Below are positions 1-7,803 of a DNA stretch of 41,787 bases, in pieces (position 1 is the first letter of the stretch; each line of letters begins with the position of its first letter). Origin of the DNA: Microbacterium aurantiacum (GTDB lineage: Bacteria > Actinomycetota > Actinomycetes > Actinomycetales > Microbacteriaceae); assembly GCF_002872075.1 (NCBI RefSeq), contig NZ_PGGU01000021.1, forward strand, positions 1-41,787, given 5' to 3'. Position numbers and translations under genes: made by a program. The notes under the pieces were generated by a model. It made no database searches. It was not told where the DNA came from and saw only the letters and a program-made list of their open reading frames with translations.

Positions 1-24
1 GGGTTGATGCCAGGAACACCGGAA

Positions 25-54
25 CGGCCGGTCCGGCGGCTGCCGGACCGGCCG
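25..54 (-). terminator. 13-bp GC hairpin after the export-protein gene
   Basis: Positions 25-37 and 42-54 are perfect reverse complements (13 bp) around the four-base loop GGCT. The hairpin lies 10 bases past the stop codon of the reverse-strand gene that ends at 65. There is no obvious T-tract, so it is either an actinobacterial U-less terminator or an RNA 3'-end stabiliser. Confidence 0.6.
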
Positions 55-64
55 CGGCTCGTGC

Positions 65-607
65 TCAGTGGATCGCGTACACTGCGCCACCGACGATGAC
101 GGTGACCGCAGTCGTCCAGCCGATGATCGCGATGGCCTGCCAGATCAGGATGCGGACCTTGCCGACGCCCGCGGCGGCGAGCATGGTCGCGGTGAACTGC
201 GTGGGCAGCAGCAGCGGACCGAGCAGGCTGACACCGGGAACGCCGTAGCGGACCAGGGCGCGCTGGAACTTCTCCTTGCGCGCGCCTTTCCGGCCGGGCT
301 CCGCAGTGTCGTCGAGAGCGACCGGCGATCCGCCGCCGGCCGGGACGAGCTGGCGCGAGCGGTCTCGACGGGCGACGATGGCCTGCCGGGCGCCGGAGCC
401 GAGGAGCACGAGCGCGGCGACGCAGAGGAAGTTCCCGGCGATCGCAGCGATGGCGGCGATCACCGGGTGGATGCCGCCGATGATCCCGATCGCGGCGGCT
501 CCCTCGCCCTCGATGAAGGGGACGGCGCCGGCGAGCGCGACGATCAGCGGCTGCACGAGCTCGGGCACCTGTGCGACGAGGTTCTGGAAGGTTTCGATGA
601 GGTTCAT
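65..607 (-). CDS. small multi-drug export family membrane protein
   Basis: This is a 180-residue integral membrane protein resembling the small multi-drug export family (COG2426/PF06695), whose real substrates are poorly established. Several hydrophobic segments are visible: an amphipathic N-terminus (ETFQNLVAQVPELVQPL), a glycine-rich segment with the family-like acidic turn FIEGEGAA, a helix around IAAIAGNFLCVAALVLL, a basic cytoplasmic loop, and a last pair of helices beginning GVPGVSLLGPLLLPTQF. I chose the ATG at 607 over upstream starts because a GGTGGA box lies 9 bases before it. The gene is divergent from the two-component system starting at 721, so the roughly 110-bp gap may carry shared control. 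Function is inferred from family resemblance only. Confidence 0.7.
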   Translation of the reverse strand: MNLIETFQNLVAQVPELVQPLIVALAGAVPFIEGEGAAAIGIIGGIHPVIAAIAAIAGNFLCVAALVLLGSGARQAIVARRDRSRQLVPAGGGSPVALDDTAEPGRKGARKEKFQRALVRYGVPGVSLLGPLLLPTQFTATMLAAAGVGKVRILIWQAIAIIGWTTAVTVIVGGAVYAIH

Positions 608-689
608 GGGTCCCATTCCACCGGCATCCGCCCGGGGACGGCAGTGCCGGGCTGTCACCTCTTCGCGTGCGCAACACCTGCCGCATCCC

Positions 690-713
690 TGACAAGTGTC
701 ATGCCTCTATCGT
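690..713 (+). promoter_or_regulatory. -10 box and TGACA/TGTCA operator-like palindrome of the kinase gene
   Basis: TATCGT at 708-713 fits the actinobacterial TANNNT -10 and stands 7 nt before the ATG at 721, so the transcript is probably leaderless. Immediately upstream, TGACAAGTGTCA (690-701) has perfect 5-bp arms and would sit in the promoter, a plausible binding site for the response regulator encoded by the same operon or for another repressor. Confidence 0.45.
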
Positions 714-720
714 GGGTCGA

Positions 721-1920
721 ATGAGTACGAAGTCCCCTGCCGCGGGAGCAGAGCCCGCACCCGGCGCCCAGCAGCTGGCCCGCGGGATCATCGCGACGTG
801 GTGGTACACCGCCAGTGCCGTGATGGTCTTCGAGCTGACGCTCGTGCTGTTCTGGACCGCGATCGCATTCGCGGTGACGCCCGGGAGCACCGTGGGGCTC
901 GTCGTCGGGATCGGCGGTCTGCTCTGGTGCGCGGCGACGGTGCCGGTGATTGCGGCGTACCGTCACCGGCTCGACGCCGAGCCGGGCGTCCAATGGGTTC
1001 CGCTGGCGGTTCCGTCGCTCGTCTCCGTGGCATTCGGCATCACGGCAGGCACCGTCACCCATAGCTGGCTGCTCGGTATCATGCCCGTCGCGCAGCTCCT
1101 CGTCCTGCTGAACTGGCCCAGGGGAGTGCGCCTCCGCCTCGTCATCGCGGTCACGGTCCTGCTCGCCGGCGCGGCCTTCGTCGATGCGTCTTCCGGCGGG
1201 CCGACGCCCGACGCCGGTTGGACGCTCCCTGTCGTCTACACGCTCGTCCTCCCGGTGATGACGGTGAGCTCGCTGTGGTGGTGGGACGTGCTGATCACGC
1301 TCGACCGAGCCAGAGCATCCGAGTCCCGGCTCGCGGCGGCGCAGGAGCGCCTGCGGGTGGCGACCGACGTGCACGATCTCCAGGGGCACCACCTGCAGGT
1401 GATCGCCCTGCAGCTGGAGCTCGCCGAACGCCTCATGCCGCGCGATCCGGAGGCCGGGATGCAGCAGCTCCGCGCAGCACGCACGAGCGTCGACGACGCG
1501 CGGCAGGGCACACGCGACCTCGCGATGCGGTTCCGTTCGGTGCCGTTGAGCGACGAGCTCGCCAACGCCCGCGACCTCCTGCAGGCGGCGGGACTCGACG
1601 TCGAGACGGACATCGGCGCGGATGCCGATCGGGCTCCGGCATCCGATCTCGGCCCGGTCATCCGCGAGACGACAACGAACGTGCTCCGGCATGGCGGCGG
1701 CAAGCGCGCGCGACTCGTGCTCGCACGGACAGCGGATGCCTGGCGCTACGAGATCTCCAACGATGTCGCTCCTGGAGCCGAACCCGGACGGGAGGGCTCG
1801 GGTCTCGAGGGGGTCGGCCGTCGGATCGCCGAGGCCGACGGAACCCTGGAGGTCCTCCGCGGCGCGGACGAGTTCACGGTCGTCGTGACCGTGCCCGCAC
1901 GGCAGGAGGAGCCCCGATGA
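721..1920 (+). CDS. DesK/NarX-type sensor histidine kinase
   Basis: A 399-residue membrane sensor kinase. The N-terminal 180 or so residues hold about five to six hydrophobic segments, so it probably senses a membrane or envelope signal. A dimerisation helix with the phospho-acceptor follows: His218 in DVHDLQGHH fits the HisKA_3 pattern. The C-terminal ATPase domain shows an N-box (IRETTTNVLRHGG) and a G-box (GSGLEGVGRRIAEADG). The start is set at ATG 721: it has a -10 box 7 nt upstream, and the earlier in-frame ATG at 667 has no such support. The stop overlaps the start of the response regulator (ATGA), so the pair is translationally coupled. The stimulus and regulon cannot be read from sequence; the divergent export gene is one possible target. 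Confidence 0.9.
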   Translation: MSTKSPAAGAEPAPGAQQLARGIIATWWYTASAVMVFELTLVLFWTAIAFAVTPGSTVGLVVGIGGLLWCAATVPVIAAYRHRLDAEPGVQWVPLAVPSLVSVAFGITAGTVTHSWLLGIMPVAQLLVLLNWPRGVRLRLVIAVTVLLAGAAFVDASSGGPTPDAGWTLPVVYTLVLPVMTVSSLWWWDVLITLDRARASESRLAAAQERLRVATDVHDLQGHHLQVIALQLELAERLMPRDPEAGMQQLRAARTSVDDARQGTRDLAMRFRSVPLSDELANARDLLQAAGLDVETDIGADADRAPASDLGPVIRETTTNVLRHGGGKRARLVLARTADAWRYEISNDVAPGAEPGREGSGLEGVGRRIAEADGTLEVLRGADEFTVVVTVPARQEEPR

Positions 1921-2519
1921 TTCGGGTGCTGCTCGCCGACGACGAGGGGATGATCCGTTCCGCGCTCGCCGCACTGCTGCGGCTCGAGGACGACATCGAG
2001 GTCGTCGCCGAGTGCGAGAACGGCGAGCAGGCCGTCGCCGATGCGCTGCGACTGCTGCCGGATGTGTGTCTGCTCGACCTCGAGATGCCGGGGCTCGACG
2101 GCGTCGAGGTGGCCGAGCGGCTCAATCGCGCCATCGCGACACGCTGCATCGTCGTCACCCGCCACGCGCGTCCCGGAGTCCTGCGCCGGGCGCTGGCTTC
2201 GGGGGTCGCCGGGTTCCTCCCCAAATCCCGTGGGGCCGATGAGGTCGCGTCGATCATCCGCCGCGTCGCCGCCGGCGGTCGCTATGTCGACCCGGAGATC
2301 GCGGCGGATGCGCTGAGCGACGAACGCTCGCCGCTCACCGACCGTGAACTCGATGTACTGCGGGCGGGGCGCCGAGGGGAGACCACGGGCCAGATCGCCC
2401 GGAGCCTCTCCCTCGCTCCGGGAACGGTGCGCAACCACATCTCCGCTGTGCTCGCCAAGCTCGCGGTGGGCACCCGCCAGCAGGCGGTGCTCCTCGCGGA
2501 GGAGCGCGGCTGGATCTGA
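1917..2519 (+). CDS. NarL/LuxR-family response regulator
   Basis: A 200-residue two-domain response regulator. The receiver has the acidic pair Asp8-Asp9, the phospho-acceptor Asp54 (LLDLEMPG) and a Lys near FLPKS. The C-terminal LuxR-type helix-turn-helix (about residues 139-200) carries LTDRELDVLRA and GTVRNHISAVLAKL. The start at 1917 overlaps the kinase stop by 4 nt, the usual arrangement for a cognate pair. One oddity: the switch position after the fourth strand reads IVVTRHARPG, with Arg where Thr/Ser-Phe is usual in well-studied members. It is likely a DesR/LiaR-like regulator; its targets are unknown. Confidence 0.92.
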   Translation: MIRVLLADDEGMIRSALAALLRLEDDIEVVAECENGEQAVADALRLLPDVCLLDLEMPGLDGVEVAERLNRAIATRCIVVTRHARPGVLRRALASGVAGFLPKSRGADEVASIIRRVAAGGRYVDPEIAADALSDERSPLTDRELDVLRAGRRGETTGQIARSLSLAPGTVRNHISAVLAKLAVGTRQQAVLLAEERGWI

Positions 2520-2546
2520 TCGCCTCCGATTCCATAGACTGCTCTC

Positions 2547-2612
2547 ATGGGAACTCTGCACAGTGCGCTGGTGACGGCGCCTTCCTTCACGTTCCGCGAC
2601 CGCCGCGCCTGA
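2547..2612 (+). CDS. candidate 21-residue leader peptide of the erm gene
   Basis: A short ORF of 21 codons begins with ATG 2547, 6 nt after the -10-like TAGACT at 2535-2540, so it could be translated from a leaderless transcript. The peptide starts MGTLHSALV and ends TFRDRRA. Arg17-Asp18-Arg19 is a +X+ motif, the known signature of macrolide-dependent ribosome arrest peptides such as ErmDL. Its position, 129 nt before an Erm start, and the overlapping inverted repeats are what an inducible erm leader would show. No homology search was possible and the -35 region is weak (TGGATC), so this is a well-motivated inference. Confidence 0.6.
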   Translation: MGTLHSALVTAPSFTFRDRRA

Positions 2613-2740
2613 CGGCGCGCTCGTTCGTCGTACGCGCGCCGTCCTCCGAGATGCCATCCGCACCTCGGGACGGGCAGCTTCTCCGCGCTTTCTCGCGCTC
2701 CCTCCCTCGAGGTGCTCCGATCCTTCTTCTGGAGCGCACT
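2562..2740 (+). promoter_or_regulatory. candidate erm attenuator with alternative pairings
   Basis: Just after the leader stop, 2611-2620 and 2634-2643 form a perfect 10-bp GC stem (loop 13 nt). The right arm can instead pair for 8 bp with GACGGCGC at 2573-2580 inside the leader ORF, so the two structures exclude each other. The erm Shine-Dalgarno GGAG (2731-2734) lies in GGAGCGCACT, which is complementary to GCGCTCC at 2695-2701 (7 bp), GCTCC at 2714-2718 (5 bp) and AGTGCGCT at 2562-2569 in the leader ORF (8 bp). A ribosome stalled at Asp18 (codon 2598-2600) would reach into the 2611 arm. RNA folding was not computed. Confidence 0.5.
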
Positions 2741-2741
2741 C

Positions 2742-3518
2742 ATGCCTCGTTCTCTTCATGGCGGCCGACACGAACTCGGCCAGAACTTCCTCACCCACCG
2801 GCCGACGCTCAGCCGCATCACCGCTCTCGTCCGGCGCACCTCGGGCTCGATCCTCGAACTCGGCGCCGGTGACGGCGCCCTGACCCGCTCGCTGGCCGAG
2901 CTGGGAAGGCCGCTCACCGCGATCGACATCGACGAGCACCGGGTCGCCCGCCTGCGTCGGGTGCTGCCCGGCGTGCGCGTCGAGCCGGCGGATGCCACGC
3001 GCTATCCGTTCGACGCCGATGTCGTCGTCGGCAACATCCCCTTCCACCTGACCACCCCGATCCTCCGGCGCCTCCTCGCCACCGGCAGCTGGGGCCACGC
3101 CGTGCTGCTGACGCAATGGGAGGTCGCTCGAAAGCGTGCAGGCGTGGGCGGCAGCACGATGATGACCGCGCAGTCGGCGCCCTGGTTCGACTTCGAGTTG
3201 CAGGGCCGGGTGCCTTCGTGGGGATTCTCGCCGCAGCCCAGCGTCGACGGCGGCGTGCTCACGATCAGCCGACGCTCGACTGCGCTCATCCCACGGTCAG
3301 AGCGTCGGGCGTACGAGGCCTTCGTCCGTGCCGCGTTCACGGGACGGGGGTCCAGCCTCGCGGTGGTCATCGCAGGCGCTGCGCGCGTCGACATCGACGC
3401 CGCACGGCAGGCACTCGCGCACGCCGGTGTCTCGACCCGTTCTCTCCCGCGAGATCTTCAGGGGGAGCAGTGGTCGATCGTGTGGCCGCACCTCAGTCGA
3501 AAGACAACGCGAAGGTGA
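2742..3518 (+). CDS. erm: Erm-family 23S rRNA (adenine-N6) methyltransferase
   Basis: A 258-residue SAM-dependent rRNA methyltransferase of the Erm/KsgA family. In studied members it methylates A2058 of 23S rRNA and protects ribosomes from macrolides, lincosamides and streptogramin B. Visible motifs are the N-terminal GQNFL, SAM motif I LELGAGDG (38-45), an acidic motif II (AIDIDE) and catalytic motif IV NIPFH (98-102, NIPF in place of the NLPF/NPPY of KsgA). The ATG at 2742 has GGAG 7 nt upstream; an in-frame GTG at 2712 adds ten unlike residues and was rejected. The sequence resembles the intrinsic Erm enzymes of actinobacteria more than mobile ones, and nothing around it looks mobile. Whether it mono- or dimethylates cannot be judged here. 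Expression is probably controlled by the leader region. Confidence 0.9.
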   Translation: MPRSLHGGRHELGQNFLTHRPTLSRITALVRRTSGSILELGAGDGALTRSLAELGRPLTAIDIDEHRVARLRRVLPGVRVEPADATRYPFDADVVVGNIPFHLTTPILRRLLATGSWGHAVLLTQWEVARKRAGVGGSTMMTAQSAPWFDFELQGRVPSWGFSPQPSVDGGVLTISRRSTALIPRSERRAYEAFVRAAFTGRGSSLAVVIAGAARVDIDAARQALAHAGVSTRSLPRDLQGEQWSIVWPHLSRKTTRR

Positions 3519-3601
3519 TCGCCGGCTCGAAGCGGTGAGGCGGCTCCGGCGCGCTCGGGGCGGGGTGTTCCACCTCGGTTACGCTGATCCGCGGGGGGAT
3601 C

Positions 3602-4876
3602 ATGCGCACGAGAAGACGACGAGGGATGTCCGCACTCGCGATGACGACGATCGCGGCACTCGCACTCACCGGCTGCACGCCGCAGTCGAAGGAGAGCGCC
3701 GAGCAGTATCGGGCTACCATCGCGGCCGTGCCAGGGGTGATCGAGGTATCGATGACGACATCGACGCCGTTGCCGTTCACCGTGCAGGTCGGGGTCGTCG
3801 CGGTGGTGCCCGCGGAGGAAGAGGTCCTCGACGAGTTGGTCAGGGTGGCATGCGCGGAGAAGCCGAACGCGAGCGTGCAGTTCACCGTCGTCGTCCGAGT
3901 GGACGACGACGAGGTGCAGACTTCGGCCGGATCCGCGTGCCCACTGATCGAACGGGATGTGATCGGGATCGCGACGGCAATCTCGACGCTCGGACTGAGC
4001 GGTGGCGCGAACGTCCAGGTCCGCTCTCTCAGCGACGGCGGCGCCCGTGTCGAGATCTCGATGACAACCGACGACGGGAGAGTGTACGAGACGCTGGCAG
4101 TCGCCGAGACGGTCGCGCAACGCCTCGAAGCCGAAGAGCGTCTCGCCCTCAGCGCCCGGGGACTGCGACTGCCGACGGAGGATCCCGCCACCGTCGCGCA
4201 ACGCATCGCTGATCTGCGGGCGGTCGATGCGCTGTTCCCGCTCGAGAGTGTCGTGTACGAGGAGACGGGAGTGGTCGCCACTCTTGCTGCTGATCAAGGA
4301 GATCCGAAGGTCGCCGTCGTGACGGCCGGGACGCTGCTGCGTGCGAGTCCGTCGGGGTTGTGGCGCGATGTCGACGTGGCGATCGTGCCGCCGGGCGGGG
4401 GGTCCGCCAATGGTGCGGGACCGGCCGGCGTACGACTGGTCTCCTGGATCGACCGTGAACTCGGTCTTGAGGCGACGGGATCGAACGGCGTCGTTCACGT
4501 GCAGGTCGGTGAAATCGGCGAACTGGTGGCCGCATCCGAGCAGATCTCGGCGAACAACCCCGAAGGGCTGGACGTGGCGTTCACGATGCAGGCCTCCGGT
4601 ACGAAACCGGCTTTCCGCGTCGACTCCTCGGATCGTGTCGCACTCGATGCGAGCAGCAACCCGTATCCGAGATGGGCCGAGTGGTGGCAGAGTTTCGCTG
4701 ACACGGGCATGGTCGACATCGTCGAAGTCGGTCACGAGGGCCTCAGCGTCTGGTTGCACCAGGACGTCTATGACGACCAGGACAAGATCGAGCGCGTCGA
4801 CCGGATCGCATCGCAGATCGCTGAAGACGCCGGGCTCGAGTGGTACCGGGTGAACAACCGCTATACGGAACTCTGA
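3602..4876 (+). CDS. lipoprotein of unknown function
   Basis: A 424-residue predicted lipoprotein. A twin-arginine-rich n-region (RTRRRRG), a short hydrophobic stretch and the lipobox LTGC with Cys25 indicate export and lipid anchoring on the outer face of the membrane. The mature part has no motif I recognise. It alternates valine-rich predicted strands with helices, and its opening segment (YRATIAAVPGVIEVSM) recalls small repeated alpha/beta folds. Two Cys (about residues 84 and 107) could form a disulfide. GGGGGG before ATG 3602 serves as ribosome binding site. It stands alone between erm and thrC, and no pathway can be assigned. The coding strand is clear from uninterrupted length and codon bias. 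Confidence 0.8.
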   Translation: MRTRRRRGMSALAMTTIAALALTGCTPQSKESAEQYRATIAAVPGVIEVSMTTSTPLPFTVQVGVVAVVPAEEEVLDELVRVACAEKPNASVQFTVVVRVDDDEVQTSAGSACPLIERDVIGIATAISTLGLSGGANVQVRSLSDGGARVEISMTTDDGRVYETLAVAETVAQRLEAEERLALSARGLRLPTEDPATVAQRIADLRAVDALFPLESVVYEETGVVATLAADQGDPKVAVVTAGTLLRASPSGLWRDVDVAIVPPGGGSANGAGPAGVRLVSWIDRELGLEATGSNGVVHVQVGEIGELVAASEQISANNPEGLDVAFTMQASGTKPAFRVDSSDRVALDASSNPYPRWAEWWQSFADTGMVDIVEVGHEGLSVWLHQDVYDDQDKIERVDRIASQIAEDAGLEWYRVNNRYTEL

Positions 4877-4958
4877 CCGGCATCCGCCGCCGTCATGCCG
4901 TCGCCGCACCTGCGAGAATGGAACGCGACACTCGCCGATTCCGACCCGAGGAGCCACC

Positions 4959-6362
4959 GTGCAGTTCATTTCGACCCGAGGTGGCATGGAGCCGCTGCCG
5001 TACAGCGAGACGCTGCTCGAGGGCCTCGCCACTGACGGCGGCCTGGCGGTGCCGGAGGAGATGCCGCGGGTCGACGCGGCCACACTGGAGAGCTGGCGCG
5101 GCCTGAGCTACCCGGAACTGGCGACAGAGGTGCTCGGGCTGTTCGCAACCGACATCCCGCGTGACGACCTCGCCATGATGTGCGCCGACGCGTACGCGGA
5201 CTTCCCCGAAGACGTCGTGCCGCTGCGGTCGATCGGCGAGGGCATCACGCTGGTCGGCTTGTCCGAGGGGCCGACCCTGGCCTTCAAGGACATGGCGATG
5301 CAGTTCCTCGGCCAGGTGCTGGAGTATGCACTGGAGCAGCGGGACAGCGTTCTGAACATCGTCGGAGCCACGTCCGGGGACACCGGCTCCGCAGCCGAAC
5401 ATGCCCTGCGCGGCAAGGCCAGAATCTCGGTGTTCATGCTCTCGCCGCAGGGGCGGATGAGCACATTCCAGCGCGCGCAGATGTTCTCGATCGACGACGA
5501 GAACGTGCACAACATCGCCGTCGAGGGCGTCTTCGACGACTGCCAGAACCTCGTCAAGAGCCTCGCCGGCGACCTGGATTTCAAGCGCACCCAGCACCTG
5601 GGCGCGGTCAACTCGATCAACCTCGCCCGGATCACCGCGCAGATCGTCTACTACTTCTGGGCATGGCTGCGCGCGACGGATGCCGACGGGCCCATCGAGG
5701 TCTCCTTCACTGTGCCGTCCGGCAACTTCGGCAACATCCTCTCCGGCTTCTTCGCCAAGCAGATGGGGTTGCCGGTCCGCCGCCTCGTGCTCGCCGCGAA
5801 CGAGAACAACGTTCTCGATGAGTTCTTCCGCACGGGTGTCTACCGGCCGCGTGCCGCGGCGCAGACCCTCGCGACCTCGAGCCCCTCGATGGACATCTCG
5901 AAGGCATCCAACCTCGAGCGCTTCATCTTCGACCTCGTCGGCCGTGACCCGCGGCGCGTGGTGACGGCGTGGCGCGAACTCGATGACCAGGGCTACTTCG
6001 ACCTGTCGGACGAGCAGCCGCGCTTCGAGGAGGAGTTCGGCATCGTCAGTGGCACGTCCACTCACGCGGACCGTCTCGCGACGATCCGGTCGGTCTACGA
6101 GGCCTCCGGCGAGATCATCGATCCGCACACCGCCGACGGCGTGAAGGTCGCCCGGTCCCACCGGGAGGAGGGCGTCCCGATGCTCGTCCTCGAGACGGCC
6201 AAGCCGCAGAAGTTCGCCGAGACGATCCACGAGGCCATCGGCGTCGAGCTGGAGTTCTCACCCGAACTGCGGCAGATGCTGGATGCTCCGCAGCGCGTGG
6301 CCGAGATGCCCGACGACGAGCAGGCGCTGCGCGCCTACATCACGAAGAACGCCCTGCACTGA
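4959..6362 (+). CDS. thrC: threonine synthase
   Basis: A 467-residue PLP-dependent enzyme that converts O-phospho-L-homoserine to L-threonine and phosphate in the cytoplasm, the last step of threonine synthesis. The N-terminal Thr_synth_N domain starts MQFISTRGG and includes YSETLLEGLATDGGL. The PLP lysine is Lys110 in TLAFKDMAMQF, and the phosphate-binding region GATSGDTGSAA is intact. Length fits the long bacterial type (about 430-480). The GTG at 4959 is supported by GAGGAG 5 nt upstream. In this window it is not linked to hom or thrB. A CGAGAAT box about 40 nt upstream may be the -10, giving a short conventional leader. Confidence 0.95.
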   Translation: MQFISTRGGMEPLPYSETLLEGLATDGGLAVPEEMPRVDAATLESWRGLSYPELATEVLGLFATDIPRDDLAMMCADAYADFPEDVVPLRSIGEGITLVGLSEGPTLAFKDMAMQFLGQVLEYALEQRDSVLNIVGATSGDTGSAAEHALRGKARISVFMLSPQGRMSTFQRAQMFSIDDENVHNIAVEGVFDDCQNLVKSLAGDLDFKRTQHLGAVNSINLARITAQIVYYFWAWLRATDADGPIEVSFTVPSGNFGNILSGFFAKQMGLPVRRLVLAANENNVLDEFFRTGVYRPRAAAQTLATSSPSMDISKASNLERFIFDLVGRDPRRVVTAWRELDDQGYFDLSDEQPRFEEEFGIVSGTSTHADRLATIRSVYEASGEIIDPHTADGVKVARSHREEGVPMLVLETAKPQKFAETIHEAIGVELEFSPELRQMLDAPQRVAEMPDDEQALRAYITKNALH

Positions 6363-6403
6363 GAGCATCCCGGGCGTCGTAGAGCCCGACGAGCGCTGTC
6401 GGT

Positions 6404-6817
6404 TCAGGCCTCGGGGTCGCCGTGGATCATCCACGGGACGCCGAAACGGTCGACGAGCATCCCGAAGGTGCCTCCCCACGGCGGCACATCGAGAGGCATC
6501 GTGATGGTGGCGCCGTCGGCGAGCTTGTCCCACACGGCCTGCGCCCGCTCTTCGGAGTTGCCGCTCAAGGAGACCGAGAAGCCCTGCGGCTTCTCGTACG
6601 GCATGCCGCTGGGGGAGTCCGACGCCATCAACACCAGCCCGTCCGGCGTCGTGAGCTGCGCGTGCATGATGAGGTCCTTCTCGCTGGGGTCCTGAACCAT
6701 GTCGGGGAACTCCCCGAACACGTTGACGTCGAGCTCGCCGCCCAGGACGCTCTGATAGAACTCCATCGCCTCGCGCGCTTCTGTTCGGAATGAGAGATAG
6801 GGGTTGAGGTTCGCCAT
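6404..6817 (-). CDS. PhnB-like VOC-fold protein
   Basis: A 137-residue protein of the PhnB-like branch of the vicinal oxygen chelate superfamily (often misnamed 3-demethylubiquinone methyltransferase). It opens with NPYLSFRTEAREAMEFYQSVLGG, the typical first beta-alpha unit, and has the usual HAQLTTPDGLVLMASD and closing GVPWMIHGD strands. Biochemical roles in this branch are mostly unknown; it is not a methyltransferase by sequence. The ATG at 6817 is preceded by AAGGAG at good spacing. It runs convergent with thrC and is the last of a loose group of reverse-strand genes. Confidence 0.85.
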   Translation of the reverse strand: MANLNPYLSFRTEAREAMEFYQSVLGGELDVNVFGEFPDMVQDPSEKDLIMHAQLTTPDGLVLMASDSPSGMPYEKPQGFSVSLSGNSEERAQAVWDKLADGATITMPLDVPPWGGTFGMLVDRFGVPWMIHGDPEA

Positions 6818-6915
6818 GGTTGCTCCTTGAGAAGAGGGATGTCTGGGCCGGCCCCGCTGTGCGGAATCAGTCTGCGCCGAGCATCCGGCGTCCGCAAGAG
6901 CGGAAGGCGAGATCC

Positions 6916-7728
6916 CTACCGCAGCGCGTCGAGCACGCGCGGCCACACCCGGCTGCCGAGCATCCGGTCGGACTCCTCGTCGCCGCCCCGCCGCATCGAT
7001 GTTCCGCCGGTGGCGACTGTTTCGCCGGGGAGGAGGAGTCGATGTCCTGCATCAGGGGCGGAGAACAGCTCGGTCGGCAGCCCGTGCGCCGCGCGACGTT
7101 TCACGATCGCCGCAGCGAACTCCGCGCTCGGCCATACCCGATCATCCCCTCCCGCAGTGAGGATCACCGTCCCCGCGATGCGCTCGACCGGAATCGTCGC
7201 CGCTTCGGTGGCGGCCGCATTCCGGCGCAGACTCGTCTCGTACAGCCCCAGGTATTCGGGCGGATCCTGGCCCGGCATCCACTCCTCGTCGAAGGGGACC
7301 CAGGGCAGCGTCTGACCCTCGAAGGTCCAGTGCGATGACCAGCATCCGTCCTGCACGCCTCCCCACGCGACGCTCGACGGCGAGACCGCGATGACGGCAT
7401 GGACCGGCGTCACGGTCGCTGTGAGCAGTGCCGCCTCGGCGCCGAACGACGTGCCGAAGATACTGACCCGATCGCACTCCGCGCGCAGAGCGTCGAGCTG
7501 CCCCATGAAGATCTCGAGCGGAACCCGGTACGGCACGGCACGCTGACCCTCGCCTCCGAACCAGCGGACGGCGCGGACGCGGATGCCGTGCGCGGCGAGC
7601 AGGTCCGCGCGTTCCCGTTCGATGCGGCCGCTCGACCCGGCGAGCAGGAGGACCGCGCCCCCGGTCGGCGTCGGCGGGAATGCGTCATGCCGGTCGGCGT
7701 CGGAGACCTGCGCGAACGGGATGGGCAC
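6916..7728 (-). CDS. alpha/beta hydrolase, acyl-CoA thioesterase (BAAT_C) type
   Basis: A 270-residue alpha/beta-hydrolase resembling the C-terminal catalytic domain of bile-acid-CoA:amino-acid N-acyltransferase/acyl-CoA thioesterases. The nucleophile elbow is GTSFG with Ser94, the acid is probably Asp195 or Asp196 (TAGGDDRVWPS) and the base His229 (DAGHRLLLP). The N-terminal strand VLLLAGSSGRIERERADLLAAHG matches the oxyanion-hole strand of this group. There is no signal peptide, so it is cytoplasmic. The GTG start at 7728 has TACGAT 6 nt upstream, suggesting a leaderless transcript. The physiological substrate is unknown; an acyl-CoA or other ester is likely. Confidence 0.8.
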   Translation of the reverse strand: MPIPFAQVSDADRHDAFPPTPTGGAVLLLAGSSGRIERERADLLAAHGIRVRAVRWFGGEGQRAVPYRVPLEIFMGQLDALRAECDRVSIFGTSFGAEAALLTATVTPVHAVIAVSPSSVAWGGVQDGCWSSHWTFEGQTLPWVPFDEEWMPGQDPPEYLGLYETSLRRNAAATEAATIPVERIAGTVILTAGGDDRVWPSAEFAAAIVKRRAAHGLPTELFSAPDAGHRLLLPGETVATGGTSMRRGGDEESDRMLGSRVWPRVLDALR

Positions 7729-7803
7729 GTTCCGATCGTATGCGGGTGGCGGCAGGGCCGAGCGCGTGTATACCGGGAGCCGATCGCGCCCGCGATCTGA
7801 CCG

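Noticed and set aside
1218..1916. A 5' extension of the response regulator into the kinase gene
   Set aside because: The extension is the kinase gene in another frame. The receiver domain begins exactly at ATG 1917, which overlaps the kinase stop.
2712..2741. An upstream GTG start for Erm
   Set aside because: The ribosome site GGAG lies after it, at the correct distance for ATG 2742, and the extra ten residues do not look like Erm N-termini.
2742..3518. Erm as a mobile resistance gene
   Set aside because: No insertion sequences, integrase or composition shift are seen around it; the enzyme looks intrinsic to the genome.
6363..6403. A terminator between thrC and the PhnB-like gene
   Set aside because: Only a 5-bp CGGGC/GCCCG pair could be found, too weak to call.
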